From NCBI GenBank assembly GCA_024635495.1, contig JAGXIT010000004.1, positions 248,001 through 312,000 on the forward strand: a stretch of 64,000 bases of DNA, written 5' to 3'. Shown one piece after another: positions 1 to 7,286 of this stretch. The notes under the pieces were generated by a model that had not been told where the DNA came from, did no database searches, and saw only the letters and a program-made list of their open reading frames with translations. This DNA is from Candidatus Saccharimonadota bacterium (GTDB lineage: Bacteria; Patescibacteriota; Saccharimonadia; Saccharimonadales; UBA4665). The translations under genes and the position numbers were made by a program. Numbering within the stretch: the stretch's first letter is position 1; each line of letters opens with the position of its first letter.

Positions 1-1
1 T

Positions 2-310
2 TTGGCTGGTGCAGCAGATTTATGGCAGCACCACAGTGTTATTACGAGCTGGCTCACCGAGCTCAGTCGTGATGCTCTCGCTGAAGACCCAGAGCTTAGT
101 ACAGTAAGTGGCTACGTCGCTGAAAGCGGTGAGGCGCGTTGGACCCTAGAGGCAGCTAAAGAACTTGGTATTGACCTCCCGGCAATTCAATCTGCTTTCG
201 ACGTACGACTGGCGTCTCAGAATGGTGAGACAAACTTTGCTACCAAAGTTGTTGCAGCACAACGAAATAAATTCGGCGGGCACAATCTAAACGGCGAAGG
301 TCGAGCATGA
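2..310 (+). CDS. gnd: 6-phosphogluconate dehydrogenase, C-terminal part (5' truncated by window edge)
   Basis: This is the C-terminal helical domain of 6-phosphogluconate dehydrogenase, the enzyme that decarboxylates 6-phosphogluconate to ribulose 5-phosphate in the oxidative pentose phosphate pathway. The visible 102 residues contain the late-family sequence ending in AAQRNKFGGHN, typical of the short (about 300 residue) 6PGDH form. The reading frame is open to the left edge, so the real start lies outside the window. The TGA stop overlaps the ATG of zwf (ATGA), which implies translational coupling with the preceding step of the same pathway. Identification is by recognised C-terminal similarity only; the NAD(P)-binding domain is not in view. 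Confidence 0.88.
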   Translation: MAGAADLWQHHSVITSWLTELSRDALAEDPELSTVSGYVAESGEARWTLEAAKELGIDLPAIQSAFDVRLASQNGETNFATKVVAAQRNKFGGHNLNGEGRA

Positions 311-1692
311 ATGAACAGCTAGACACCCCTCTAATCATTATAATATTTGGCATAAGCGGCGACTTGTCTCAGCGTAAGTTATTGCCAGCTCTCTACCACC
401 TCATGAAACGCGATGAACTACCAAGTGATTTACGGATTGTTGGCGTTAGCCGACGCAATATTGAAGTCGCAAGCGTATACGAAAATCTGCATGAGCGTAT
501 CGCCGAAGATGACCTTGATAGCGAAACACTGAGCCGCCTACAAGCATCTACTGAAATGTTTCAACTCGATACCGAATCCAAGGAAGCTTATGCAGCGTTC
601 AAGGAACATCTCCGTAATGTGTCGGATAAACTTGGCGATGGAGTTAGCCGTATCTACTACCTCTCTATCCCGGCGCAGGCGTTTATGACTGCGGTGCACT
701 ATCTAGGCGAGACCGGTCACCACGAACCCTTCGCAAGCGACAGCGAACGTCCACGAATCCTCATCGAAAAACCATTTGGTTATGACACTCATTCCGCGAA
801 AGAACTAGTCAGCGTCGTCGACGAGCACTTTGGTGAGCTTCAGGCTTATCGAATCGACCACTATCTCGCAAAAGAGACGGCTCAAAATATCCTGACATTT
901 CGATTCCGTAATCCGCTTTTCAAATCAATTTGGAACGCCAAACATATCGAGCAAATAAAAATTGTAGCGCATGAATCAATAGGCATCGAGAACCGTGTCT
1001 CTTTTTACGAACAAACGGGGGCCCTACGTGACTTTATTCAGAGCCACCTCATACAATTACTTGCCTTGGTTGTCATGGAAGAGCCTGACAGTTTCGAGAG
1101 CCATGACATACACGCCGCAAAGTTGCGACTTCTTGAAGACATCAAGACTATTTCTACAGATGAAGTTTCTGCGATAGCACTCAGGGGCCAATACGATAGC
1201 TACCGGCATGAGGTCGGCAACAAAGACAGCCTAACCGAAACGTTTGCACGGTTGACGCTGCACGTGCACAACGCACAGTGGCGGGACATTCCTATGGTAC
1301 TTGAGACCGGCAAAGGTCTGCGCGACAAGACATCCAAGATACTAGTTACCTTCAAAAATGAAGATCCCGAATGTGGGCCAAATATACTTACCTTCCGTAT
1401 TCAGCCGAGAGAAGGCATCACCATGTCACTTCAGGCAAAACGACCGGGTCTCGATAAAGACACCGAGACCGTAGAAATGGAATTTGATTACGAAAAATCC
1501 TATGGCAATACAACCGAAGCGTACGAAAGAGTGATTATCGATGCGATTCGGGCCGACCAGTCGTTGTTTGCCTCTGCTGACGAAGTTCTTTCGAGTTGGA
1601 GAATTATGGAAAATGTACTTACCTCATGGCAAAAAAATAGCCATGATTTGCGTATTTATCCTATCGGATCACCTGCTGAAGAAATAAACTAA
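307..1692 (+). CDS. zwf: Glucose-6-phosphate 1-dehydrogenase
   Basis: This cytosolic enzyme oxidises glucose 6-phosphate to 6-phosphogluconolactone with reduction of NAD(P)+, the entry step of the oxidative pentose phosphate pathway. The 461-residue length is normal. The N-terminal dinucleotide-binding motif reads GISGDLSQRKLLPALY (about residues 15-30) and the substrate-site signature reads RIDHYLAKE (about residues 182-190) with the catalytic His. The start overlaps the stop of gnd, so both are read from one mRNA. The downstream 6-phosphogluconolactonase gene is not visible here. The following glycogen cluster has its own promoter, so zwf is probably the last gene of its operon. Confidence 0.97.
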   Translation: MNEQLDTPLIIIIFGISGDLSQRKLLPALYHLMKRDELPSDLRIVGVSRRNIEVASVYENLHERIAEDDLDSETLSRLQASTEMFQLDTESKEAYAAFKEHLRNVSDKLGDGVSRIYYLSIPAQAFMTAVHYLGETGHHEPFASDSERPRILIEKPFGYDTHSAKELVSVVDEHFGELQAYRIDHYLAKETAQNILTFRFRNPLFKSIWNAKHIEQIKIVAHESIGIENRVSFYEQTGALRDFIQSHLIQLLALVVMEEPDSFESHDIHAAKLRLLEDIKTISTDEVSAIALRGQYDSYRHEVGNKDSLTETFARLTLHVHNAQWRDIPMVLETGKGLRDKTSKILVTFKNEDPECGPNILTFRIQPREGITMSLQAKRPGLDKDTETVEMEFDYEKSYGNTTEAYERVIIDAIRADQSLFASADEVLSSWRIMENVLTSWQKNSHDLRIYPIGSPAEEIN

Positions 1693-1694
1693 TT

Positions 1695-1718
1695 ATTTTG
1701 TAATTTCTCTTACAAAAT
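1695..1718. repeat. Perfect 9-bp inverted repeat next to a promoter
   Basis: ATTTTGTAA (1695-1703) and TTACAAAAT (1710-1718) are separated by six bases. The repeat lies just after the zwf stop and immediately upstream of the -35 box of the glycogen cluster promoter. It could be an operator for a dimeric regulator or a weak AT-rich terminator of zwf. There is no GC-rich stem or following T-run, so I favour an operator. Confidence 0.45.
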
Positions 1719-1721
1719 TGC

Positions 1722-1750
1722 TTGTGCTTGTATCGAGAGAAGCGTATAAT
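1722..1750 (+). promoter_or_regulatory. Sigma70-type promoter of the glycogen cluster
   Basis: TTGTGC (1722-1727), a 17-base spacer and a perfect TATAAT (1745-1750) predict a transcript starting near 1757, leaving a leader of about 42 bases before the ATG at 1799. This placement excludes upstream in-frame start codons that fall inside the promoter. Confidence 0.75.
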
Positions 1751-1798
1751 TCTCGTTGTAAACACAACCGCAATGCGGAAAAGAGAACAGACAAACAT

Positions 1799-3049
1799 AT
1801 GAAGGTACTTATGCTAGGGTGGGAGCTTCCCCCACATCATACAGGTGGAATGGGTATCGTATGCTATCAAATGTGTAGAGAACTTGCAAAAACTGGTGCC
1901 GAAATTGAATTTGTCCTCCCCTATACTGCCGATTTCTCACATATTAATTTTATGAAGATTAACCCCGCTGTACCTCATGATGTCGATGAAATTCACGGTG
2001 GGCCTGTTGGCATAGGCAGTACCTACGACAGCCAAGAATTTGAATATATCATGCAGGATGGCACTAAACGTGTTACTCCTATGAACGAGCATCAGTCAAA
2101 CTACGCAAAGTATGCCGCACAGTTAGTCACGCTTGGAGAATACGATGTCATTCACGCCCACGATTGGCTGACGTTCAGAGCTGCTCTTGCGGCGAAGCAA
2201 GTCAGTGGAAAGCCATTATTTGTCCATATCCACTCGACTGAATATGATCGAGCGGGCGGCAAGCATGGCAACCCTCTTGTCGAAGAAATAGAATATATTG
2301 GCCTACATCTCGCAGACCGAATTTTCGCTATCAGCGAAGCGACTAAGGCAACTATTATTCGTCACTACGGCATTCCGGCAAGCAAGATCGAGGTTGTACA
2401 TAACGCAATGGAGTTTGAACCACACGAGCTAGAGTCAGGCACAAATACGAATTCTTTCGTCTACGCTGATACGATGCGTAAAGCCGGCTATCATATCCTC
2501 GTGAGTGCTGGTCGTCTTACCGTACAAAAAGGATTGACTCAACTACTGCACGCCTTCCGTAAGGTGGTTGATTTGCGCCCGAAGAGTTTACTCCTCGTCG
2601 TTGGATCGGGAGACCAGTACGAAGAGCTTATCGAACTTGCTGCTGATTTAGGCTTGAGTGGAAATGTCATCTTCACTGGTCGACTAAATGGTACTGGGCA
2701 GGAATGGCGAGATGCTTTCGCTGTTGGTGATCTATTTATCATGCCAAGCGTATCGGAACCATTTGGTATCACACCGTTTGAGGCACTTGCCCAGAATACG
2801 CCGGCGCTCATTAGCCTGCAATCGGGCGTTAGCGAGATACTAAAACATGTACTTAAAGTTGATTTCTGGGACATCGACGAGATGGCAAACAAAATAGTCG
2901 CCGTCTTCGACAACCCTGACCTTGCACAAGAATTGACACTCAACGGCCGACGTGAAATGTTCTCACAGTCATGGAAGAAATCTGCTGACTTGATGATGCA
3001 CCACTATCACCACCATGTTGCATACAGAGCGGAGCCTGCATATGTCTAA
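1799..3049 (+). CDS. GT4-type glycosyltransferase, glycogen/starch synthase-like
   Basis: This 416-residue protein is a GT-B fold glycosyltransferase. The N-terminus MKVLMLGWELPPHHTGGMG carries the glycine-rich acceptor loop of glycogen/starch synthases, HAHDWLT lies near residue 120, and the C-terminal donor site has SEPFGITPFEAL (the E-x7-E motif). It probably elongates an alpha-glucan from a nucleotide-activated glucose. I chose the ATG at 1799 because it starts the conserved domain and follows the promoter at 1722-1750. It overlaps the GH57 gene by 8 bases. The protein ends in a histidine cluster (HHYHHH) of unknown meaning. The exact donor and product are inferred from the GH57/GH15 neighbours. 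Confidence 0.85.
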   Translation: MKVLMLGWELPPHHTGGMGIVCYQMCRELAKTGAEIEFVLPYTADFSHINFMKINPAVPHDVDEIHGGPVGIGSTYDSQEFEYIMQDGTKRVTPMNEHQSNYAKYAAQLVTLGEYDVIHAHDWLTFRAALAAKQVSGKPLFVHIHSTEYDRAGGKHGNPLVEEIEYIGLHLADRIFAISEATKATIIRHYGIPASKIEVVHNAMEFEPHELESGTNTNSFVYADTMRKAGYHILVSAGRLTVQKGLTQLLHAFRKVVDLRPKSLLLVVGSGDQYEELIELAADLGLSGNVIFTGRLNGTGQEWRDAFAVGDLFIMPSVSEPFGITPFEALAQNTPALISLQSGVSEILKHVLKVDFWDIDEMANKIVAVFDNPDLAQELTLNGRREMFSQSWKKSADLMMHHYHHHVAYRAEPAYV

Positions 3050-4256
3050 CGCTCGTGCAATCGTACTATATCTGCACGTTCACCAGCCTTATCGTATTCG
3101 CCACTATACCGCCTTCGACGCGGGCAACAAACACGACTATTTTGCTGCGCCCGATGGTAGCCCCCAAAGTAACGCGGACATTGTTCATAAAGTAGCTCAA
3201 AAGTCATATCTGCCAACCAACGAGCGTCTTATGCGTATGATTCAGGATAACCCAGAGTTTAAGTTGTCCCTGTCTATCACTGGCACAGTACTTGAACAGT
3301 TAGAGCAATATGCCCCAGAAGTCTTGAAAAGTTTTCAAGACTTAGTCGCAACCGGAAAGGTTGAGATAGTTGGCGAGACATATCACCACTCGCTCGCCTT
3401 CTTCTATGATAGGAATGAGTTTGAGATCCAGGTACAAATGCACCGCGAAATTATTCAGCGGTTATTTGGGCAGACACCCACAGCCTTCCGAAACACCGAG
3501 CTTAGCTACAATAACGATCTTGCCTTTTGGGCCGATCAAGCCGGCTACAAAGCAATTCTGAGCGAGGGTTGGGACCCAGTACTCGCCTGGCGCAGTCCAA
3601 ACTTCTTGTATCGACCAAAAAACACTGAAAATATACGATTACTTACCAAGAACTATAAACTCAGCGATGATATAGCCTTCCGCTTTAGTAACCAAGATTG
3701 GAAAGAATATCCAATGACGGTCACTAAGTTCATGTCTTGGACGAAAGATTCCTGGGATCAACCATTACTCAACCTGTTTATGGACTATGAGACGTTTGGC
3801 GAGCACCAGTGGGCTGATAGCGGTATCTTTGACTTCCTTGAGGAACTGCCGAAACAATGGCTGGCCACACCAGAACACACCTTCATGACCGTGTCTGAGG
3901 CCTCTGAGGCCTTTGAGCCATCCGATGAGATTGATTGCCCTCAGACAATTACTTGGGCGGATAACGAGCGTGACCTATCTGCTTGGATCGGTAATAGCAT
4001 GCAACAAGGTGCTATTCACAGTCTCTATGGTCTACATAGCCAGATATTAGGTACGAACGACTTAGTGCTTATCGAAGATTGGCGTAAGCTGCAAACAAGT
4101 GACCATTTCTACTACATGTGCACCAAGTGGTTCAATGATGGCGATGTTCATGCCTATTTCAGCCCTTACAAGACCCCCTACGAAGCCTACATATCATTTA
4201 TCAATTCATATCATGACCTTAAGTTTAGGCTGCACGAAAAAGGCATAGAGGTATAA
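3042..4256 (+). CDS. Glycoside hydrolase family 57 (alpha-amylase/4-alpha-glucanotransferase type)
   Basis: This 404-residue enzyme belongs to GH57, whose members hydrolyse or transfer alpha-1,4 (or form alpha-1,6) glucan bonds. Conserved regions visible are the start of the (beta/alpha)7 barrel at LYLHVHQPYRIR, the histidine motif ETYHHSLAF, FRNTELSYNN with the likely catalytic Glu, and LFMDYETFGEH with the likely catalytic Asp. The ATG at 3042 starts the conserved N-terminus, overlaps the glycosyltransferase stop and is preceded by CGGAG. The pairing of a GT4 enzyme with GH57 and GH15 suggests an intracellular glycogen or maltodextrin cycle. I cannot tell amylase from branching or transferase activity by eye. 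Confidence 0.9.
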   Translation: MSNARAIVLYLHVHQPYRIRHYTAFDAGNKHDYFAAPDGSPQSNADIVHKVAQKSYLPTNERLMRMIQDNPEFKLSLSITGTVLEQLEQYAPEVLKSFQDLVATGKVEIVGETYHHSLAFFYDRNEFEIQVQMHREIIQRLFGQTPTAFRNTELSYNNDLAFWADQAGYKAILSEGWDPVLAWRSPNFLYRPKNTENIRLLTKNYKLSDDIAFRFSNQDWKEYPMTVTKFMSWTKDSWDQPLLNLFMDYETFGEHQWADSGIFDFLEELPKQWLATPEHTFMTVSEASEAFEPSDEIDCPQTITWADNERDLSAWIGNSMQQGAIHSLYGLHSQILGTNDLVLIEDWRKLQTSDHFYYMCTKWFNDGDVHAYFSPYKTPYEAYISFINSYHDLKFRLHEKGIEV

Positions 4257-4303
4257 GTTTGCTGGGTGGGCAACATAATTTTTGCGACAAGAGGCTTAAT
4301 TAG

Positions 4304-6235
4304 ATGGGGCGCTCTGTAATACTCGGCAATGGCAGTTTGACGGTTGGCCTTGATGAGTTTGGCCTTGTACATGATTTTTATTACCCATATGTTGGTCTTG
4401 ATAATCTCACGACCGCTCGAAGCTCACAACACAAGATTGGCGTCTATGTTGATGGCATTTTTTCGTGGACTGACACCGATGAATGGGACACGACGGTTGA
4501 TTTTGATGCAGATGCACTGATTAGTCATATCAATATGACAAACAAGACGCTACAGATTGAGCTTATCCTTCAAGACTTTGTCGATCTAGAGTTCAATGCT
4601 TTGTGCAGAAAAATTGAGATTAAAAATAACGCAAACACGCAGCGAACCGTGCGTCTATTTATGCACCAAGTATTCGAGATCTCTCGCGCTGGCCGCGGAG
4701 ATACTGCTTTGTATGTCCCAGACGGTCCTTATGTACTTGACTACAAGGGTCGTTGCAGCCTGCTCATATATAGCCGCACAGCTGAAGGAACGCCATTTGA
4801 TAAGTATTCTGTCGGGAACTACGGTATAGAGGGCAAAGAAGGCACCTGGCGAGATGCAGAGGATGGTAAACTCGAAGGCAATCCAGTCGAACATGGGGGA
4901 GTTGATTCGGTTATTTCCAATGAGACGACCATCAGCCCAAATGGCAGTGGTGTTATAGAATACTGGGTCATAGCCGCTGATTCTCAATATAACGCAGAGC
5001 GTATTCACGAAAAACTAGCATCTTCTGGTGTTCAGAATCGACTTGATGCGACCCGAGCGGGTTGGCACACATGGCTTGGCACAGCCGAAGCAACCATAAA
5101 CTCTATGCCTCATAGCGACCAGACAGCCATCAGAAAATCACTGCTAGTCATCAAAGCACACACCGATAGGCGTGGCGGAGTTATTGCGAGCTGTGATTCG
5201 AGCATCTATAACTATGGTCGTGATTATTATAGTTATGTGTGGCCACGCGATGGTGCCTACGCGATGTGGCCATTAATACGGCTTGGGTATACCGAAGAGC
5301 CAAAGCGATTTTTTGAGTTTTGCCGAGACATTATGAACCCAGAGGGCTATATGATGCATAAATACCAACCTGACCGTGCAATTGGTAGTACCTGGCACCC
5401 ACTAGTCCACGGCAAGCATAGTGAACTTGCCATACAAGAAGATGAAACTGCCATAGTACTATTTATGCTGGCTGAATTTTATGAAGAGACTGAGGATACT
5501 GATTTTGTCGAAAGTTTGTACGTCACGATGATACAACCAATGGCAAATTTTATGGCAAGCTATATAGATGAGCAAACAGGGCTTCCGCACGCCAGTTATG
5601 ATTTATGGGAAGAAAAGTTTCTCACTCACAGCTATACGGCCCTCCTTGTCCACCGTGCACTGGTTGAAGCTGCTGATTTTGCAGAATTATTCAATTATCC
5701 AGATGATGCTGTCCGCTGGAAATCTGCTGCTGAAACGATTGCCAAGAACTTTGGAGTATTCATAGACCCTGAACGCAAGCTCATACGCAAAGGCTTCCTC
5801 CTGAACGAGAACGGATCACTGACCTTCGATAACACTCTGGACGTCTCGAGTGCCTATGGGGCCTTCATGTTTGCCGCGCGACCTTTTGGCGCAGAACATG
5901 TACATAAGTCTTTCTCAGGCATAGAGAAGCTGCTTATGTCCGAAACTCCAGCTGGAGGAAGCCCTCGCTACGAGAATGATACCTATTTCCAGTCTGAACC
6001 TGCTCATATGGGGAACCCGTGGTTTGTGACGTCGCTCTGGGTCGCACAGTACTATACTCAAACAAAACGAAACGACGATGCCCGTAGGATTATCGACTGG
6101 GCGCTAGCTCACGCTTATTCTAGTGGCGTATTGAGTGAACAAGTAAATCCTAGCAATGGCAGTCCCTTATCCGTTATGCCTCTCGTTTGGAGCCATGCAG
6201 AGCTAGTAAACACGTTACTTGATATACACAGCTAA
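4304..6235 (+). CDS. Glycoside hydrolase family 15 (glucoamylase-like)
   Basis: This 643-residue protein has the bacterial GH15 two-domain layout: an N-terminal beta-sandwich starting GNGSLTVGLDEFGLVHDFYYP, then the (alpha/alpha)6 barrel. Barrel motifs include YVWPRDGAYAMWP, ASYDLWEEK (catalytic acid Glu) and GVLSEQVNP (catalytic base Glu). Such enzymes release glucose from non-reducing ends of alpha-glucans or cleave trehalose-type substrates. There is no signal peptide, so it should act in the cytosol. It follows GH57 by 47 bases with AAGAGG about 9 bases before the ATG, and is the last gene of the cluster. The released glucose could feed zwf and gnd after phosphorylation. Confidence 0.93.
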   Translation: MGRSVILGNGSLTVGLDEFGLVHDFYYPYVGLDNLTTARSSQHKIGVYVDGIFSWTDTDEWDTTVDFDADALISHINMTNKTLQIELILQDFVDLEFNALCRKIEIKNNANTQRTVRLFMHQVFEISRAGRGDTALYVPDGPYVLDYKGRCSLLIYSRTAEGTPFDKYSVGNYGIEGKEGTWRDAEDGKLEGNPVEHGGVDSVISNETTISPNGSGVIEYWVIAADSQYNAERIHEKLASSGVQNRLDATRAGWHTWLGTAEATINSMPHSDQTAIRKSLLVIKAHTDRRGGVIASCDSSIYNYGRDYYSYVWPRDGAYAMWPLIRLGYTEEPKRFFEFCRDIMNPEGYMMHKYQPDRAIGSTWHPLVHGKHSELAIQEDETAIVLFMLAEFYEETEDTDFVESLYVTMIQPMANFMASYIDEQTGLPHASYDLWEEKFLTHSYTALLVHRALVEAADFAELFNYPDDAVRWKSAAETIAKNFGVFIDPERKLIRKGFLLNENGSLTFDNTLDVSSAYGAFMFAARPFGAEHVHKSFSGIEKLLMSETPAGGSPRYENDTYFQSEPAHMGNPWFVTSLWVAQYYTQTKRNDDARRIIDWALAHAYSSGVLSEQVNPSNGSPLSVMPLVWSHAELVNTLLDIHS

Positions 6236-6260
6236 ATAACACTGCACTTACTCAATACTA

Positions 6261-6280
6261 AAAAACCGGCTCACTGCCGG
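6261..6280 (-). terminator. Intrinsic terminator of rpmG
   Basis: On the minus strand a CCGGC/GCCGG stem with a 5-base loop is followed by TTTTT. It lies 25 bases after the rpmG stop and may also slow transcription from the converging GH15 gene. Confidence 0.75.
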
Positions 6281-6305
6281 ATTATTAGTTGCAAGAATGC
6301 ACTAC

Positions 6306-6509
6306 CTACTTCTTTGGTTTAACTTCGTTACGACCGAGATTCTTCTTTGTTTCAGTGAAGATAACATGCTTACGCAGCCTCTTGCTGTACTTCTTTAAAG
6401 AGAGCTTCTCGGGTGTGTTCTGAGTGTTCTTGCTTGTATAATAAATACGCTCACCAGACTCTTCGCTCACGAGTCCAATCAATTTGCGCTTTTCACCTTT
6501 TTTTGCCAT
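6306..6509 (-). CDS. rpmG: 50S ribosomal protein L33 (bL33), cysteine-free form
   Basis: This 67-residue basic protein carries the L33 signature [11 protein letters not shown] followed by [21 protein letters not shown]. It binds 23S rRNA near the E site. The zinc-binding form of L33 has two CxxC pairs; here no cysteine is present, so this is the zinc-independent form. It is slightly longer than usual through a C-terminal [11 protein letters not shown] tail. It is a single-gene unit with a promoter 9 bases upstream and a terminator downstream. The short promoter-to-ATG distance predicts an almost leaderless mRNA. Confidence 0.93.
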   Translation of the reverse strand: MAKKGEKRKLIGLVSEESGERIYYTSKNTQNTPEKLSLKKYSKRLRKHVIFTETKKNLGRNEVKPKK

Positions 6510-6518
6510 ATCTCAAGC

Positions 6519-6547
6519 ATTCTAACAGATTCAAGAGTGATTGTAAA
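6519..6547 (-). promoter_or_regulatory. Promoter of rpmG
   Basis: TTTACA (6542-6547), a 17-base spacer and TAGAAT (6519-6524) on the minus strand. Only 9 bases separate the -10 box from the ATG (6509), so the transcript should begin 2-3 bases before the start codon. Confidence 0.8.
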
Positions 6548-6549
6548 AC

Positions 6550-6730
6550 AAAAATACCGGTTGATCAGACCGGTATTTTTGCTTCCTGCAGAAATTGGAG
6601 GAGTTTTGCAAAGGTAGGCACCTGTTTTTGCAGATGATTAGTTTGCTTCTGTGCATCTTTGGTTTAGCTTTTGGCCATTCCTAAATGCAACTTTGGTAAG
6701 TCTCCGCTTTTTTATGTTCGATTACTTACT
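6550..6730 (-). ncRNA. Candidate structured small RNA of unknown class with its own promoter and terminator
   Basis: The minus strand has a perfect -35 TTGACA (6760-6765), 17 bases, then a weak -10 TAATGT (6737-6742), predicting a start near 6730. It ends with a strong terminator: an 11-bp perfect stem (6550-6560 with 6570-6580) containing ACCGG and a T-run. The roughly 180-base transcript has no ORF but can fold: TGCAT+TTTAG pairs with CTAAA+ATGCA, TGCAA+AGGT pairs with ACCT+TTGCA, and GGAG pairs with a downstream CTCC. I found no conserved motif of SRP RNA, RNase P RNA or tmRNA. The size would fit a 6S-like regulator, but a 6S fold is not evident. Confidence 0.45.
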
Positions 6731-6736
6731 AATTTC

Positions 6737-6765
6737 ACATTACTACTATGCTTATGCTTTGTCAA
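6737..6765 (-). promoter_or_regulatory. Putative promoter of the 6550-6730 small RNA
   Basis: Perfect TTGACA at 6760-6765 on the minus strand, a 17-base spacer and a weak TAATGT at 6737-6742. It starts 11 bases after the encoded CCA of the upstream tRNA-Thr. Confidence 0.5.
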
Positions 6766-6775
6766 GTCTATATTA

Positions 6776-6850
<75 letters not shown>

Positions 6851-6928
6851 CAATTCATTCGCTTAACAGATAGAATTGTACCAACATATATAGGCTGTGC
6901 CAAGTGTATTGTAGACGAATAGGATATC

Positions 6929-7020
6929 GCCACCTTCGTGGCTCCGCCACTCAAGCGTGCTCGGAGCAAGCTCCTGTGCGTGCTTTCGTTCTGCCGAACC
7001 TCTGCTACGCAGTACGGTTC
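6929..7020. other. Array of small hairpins between two tRNA loci
   Basis: Three unrelated hairpins follow one another. The first is GCCAC-CTTC-GTGGC (6929-6942), whose GTGGC can alternatively pair with a second GCCAC ending at 6950. The second is GGAG-CAAG-CTCC (6963-6974). The third is GAACC/GGTTC enclosing CTGC-TAC-GCAG (6996-7020). No ORF is credible. Similar arrays occur at 10859-10961, 33564-33650 and 45267-45352. Confidence 0.5.
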
Positions 7021-7035
7021 TCATATCTTACACGT

Positions 7036-7078
7036 ACCAATTAAAATACCCTAGGCAAGCTAGGGCGTTTTAATTGGT
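7036..7078 (-). terminator. Long stem-loop ending the tRNA-Thr/Tyr transcript
   Basis: ACCAATTAAAA (7036-7046) pairs with TTTTAATTGGT (7068-7078), and inside it CCCTAG pairs with CTAGGG around a GCAAG loop. The stem overlaps the encoded CCA and discriminator of tRNA-Tyr, so on the minus strand it would form directly at the tRNA 3' end. The T-run is short, so it may serve in processing as well as termination. Confidence 0.6.
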
Positions 7079-7159
7079 GCGGGGTGTAGGATTCGAACCT
7101 ACGAACTCGTAGAGGGCAGATTTACAGTCTGCTGTGTTTGACCGCTTCACTAACCCCGC
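7075..7159 (-). tRNA. tRNA-Tyr (anticodon GUA), CCA encoded
   Basis: The minus strand shows a class II tRNA with a long variable arm. The acceptor is GCGGGGT/ACCCCGC, the anticodon stem is GCAGA/TCTGC around CTGTAAA (anticodon GTA in DNA), the T loop is TTCGAAT, the discriminator is A and CCA is encoded. It lies 7 bases after tRNA-Thr(UGU) and is probably processed from the same transcript. Confidence 0.96.
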
Positions 7160-7166
7160 ATAGCAC

Positions 7167-7243
7167 TGGAGCCACCTGTCGGATTCGAACCGACGACCCT
7201 CGGTTTACAAAACCGATGCTCTAGCCAACTGAGCTAAGGTGGC
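7167..7243 (-). tRNA. tRNA-Thr (anticodon UGU), CCA encoded
   Basis: The minus strand gives a standard cloverleaf: acceptor GCCACCT/AGGTGGC, anticodon stem TCGGT/ACCGA around TTTGTAA (anticodon TGT in DNA), T arm with TTCGAAT, discriminator T and encoded CCA (7167-7169). It is the first gene of the tRNA-Thr/tRNA-Tyr pair. Confidence 0.96.
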
Positions 7244-7250
7244 ATTTTCT

Positions 7251-7278
7251 TTTATACGAACAGAGCATAGTGTACCAA
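7251..7278 (-). promoter_or_regulatory. Promoter of the tRNA-Thr(UGU)/tRNA-Tyr unit
   Basis: TTGGTA (7273-7278), a 16-base spacer and TATAAA (7251-7256) on the minus strand, placing the start a few bases before the mature 5' end of tRNA-Thr at 7243. Confidence 0.65.
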
Positions 7279-7286
7279 AACAGGGG

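Noticed and set aside
307-1692. UGA recoded to Gly as in Gracilibacteria or Absconditibacteria.
   Set aside because: UGA ends full-length gnd and PBP genes at the expected family C-termini, and no core gene has internal UGA codons.
2539-2943. Antisense ORF of 134 residues inside the glycosyltransferase gene; many similar ORFs lie inside the ribosomal, rpoB and rpoC genes.
   Set aside because: The sense frames are conserved family proteins; the antisense products are Ser/Arg/Leu-rich low-complexity shadows without start signals.
6413-6637. 74-codon plus-strand ORF over rpmG and the following terminator.
   Set aside because: It runs antisense through rpmG and through the 11-bp terminator stem, has no promoter or Shine-Dalgarno, and its product matches nothing recognisable.
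6550-6730. SRP RNA, RNase P RNA or tmRNA as identity of the small RNA.
   Set aside because: The GGAAG/CAGG core of SRP domain IV, the RNase P GAGGAAAGTCC-type core and a tRNA-like end with a tag ORF are all absent.
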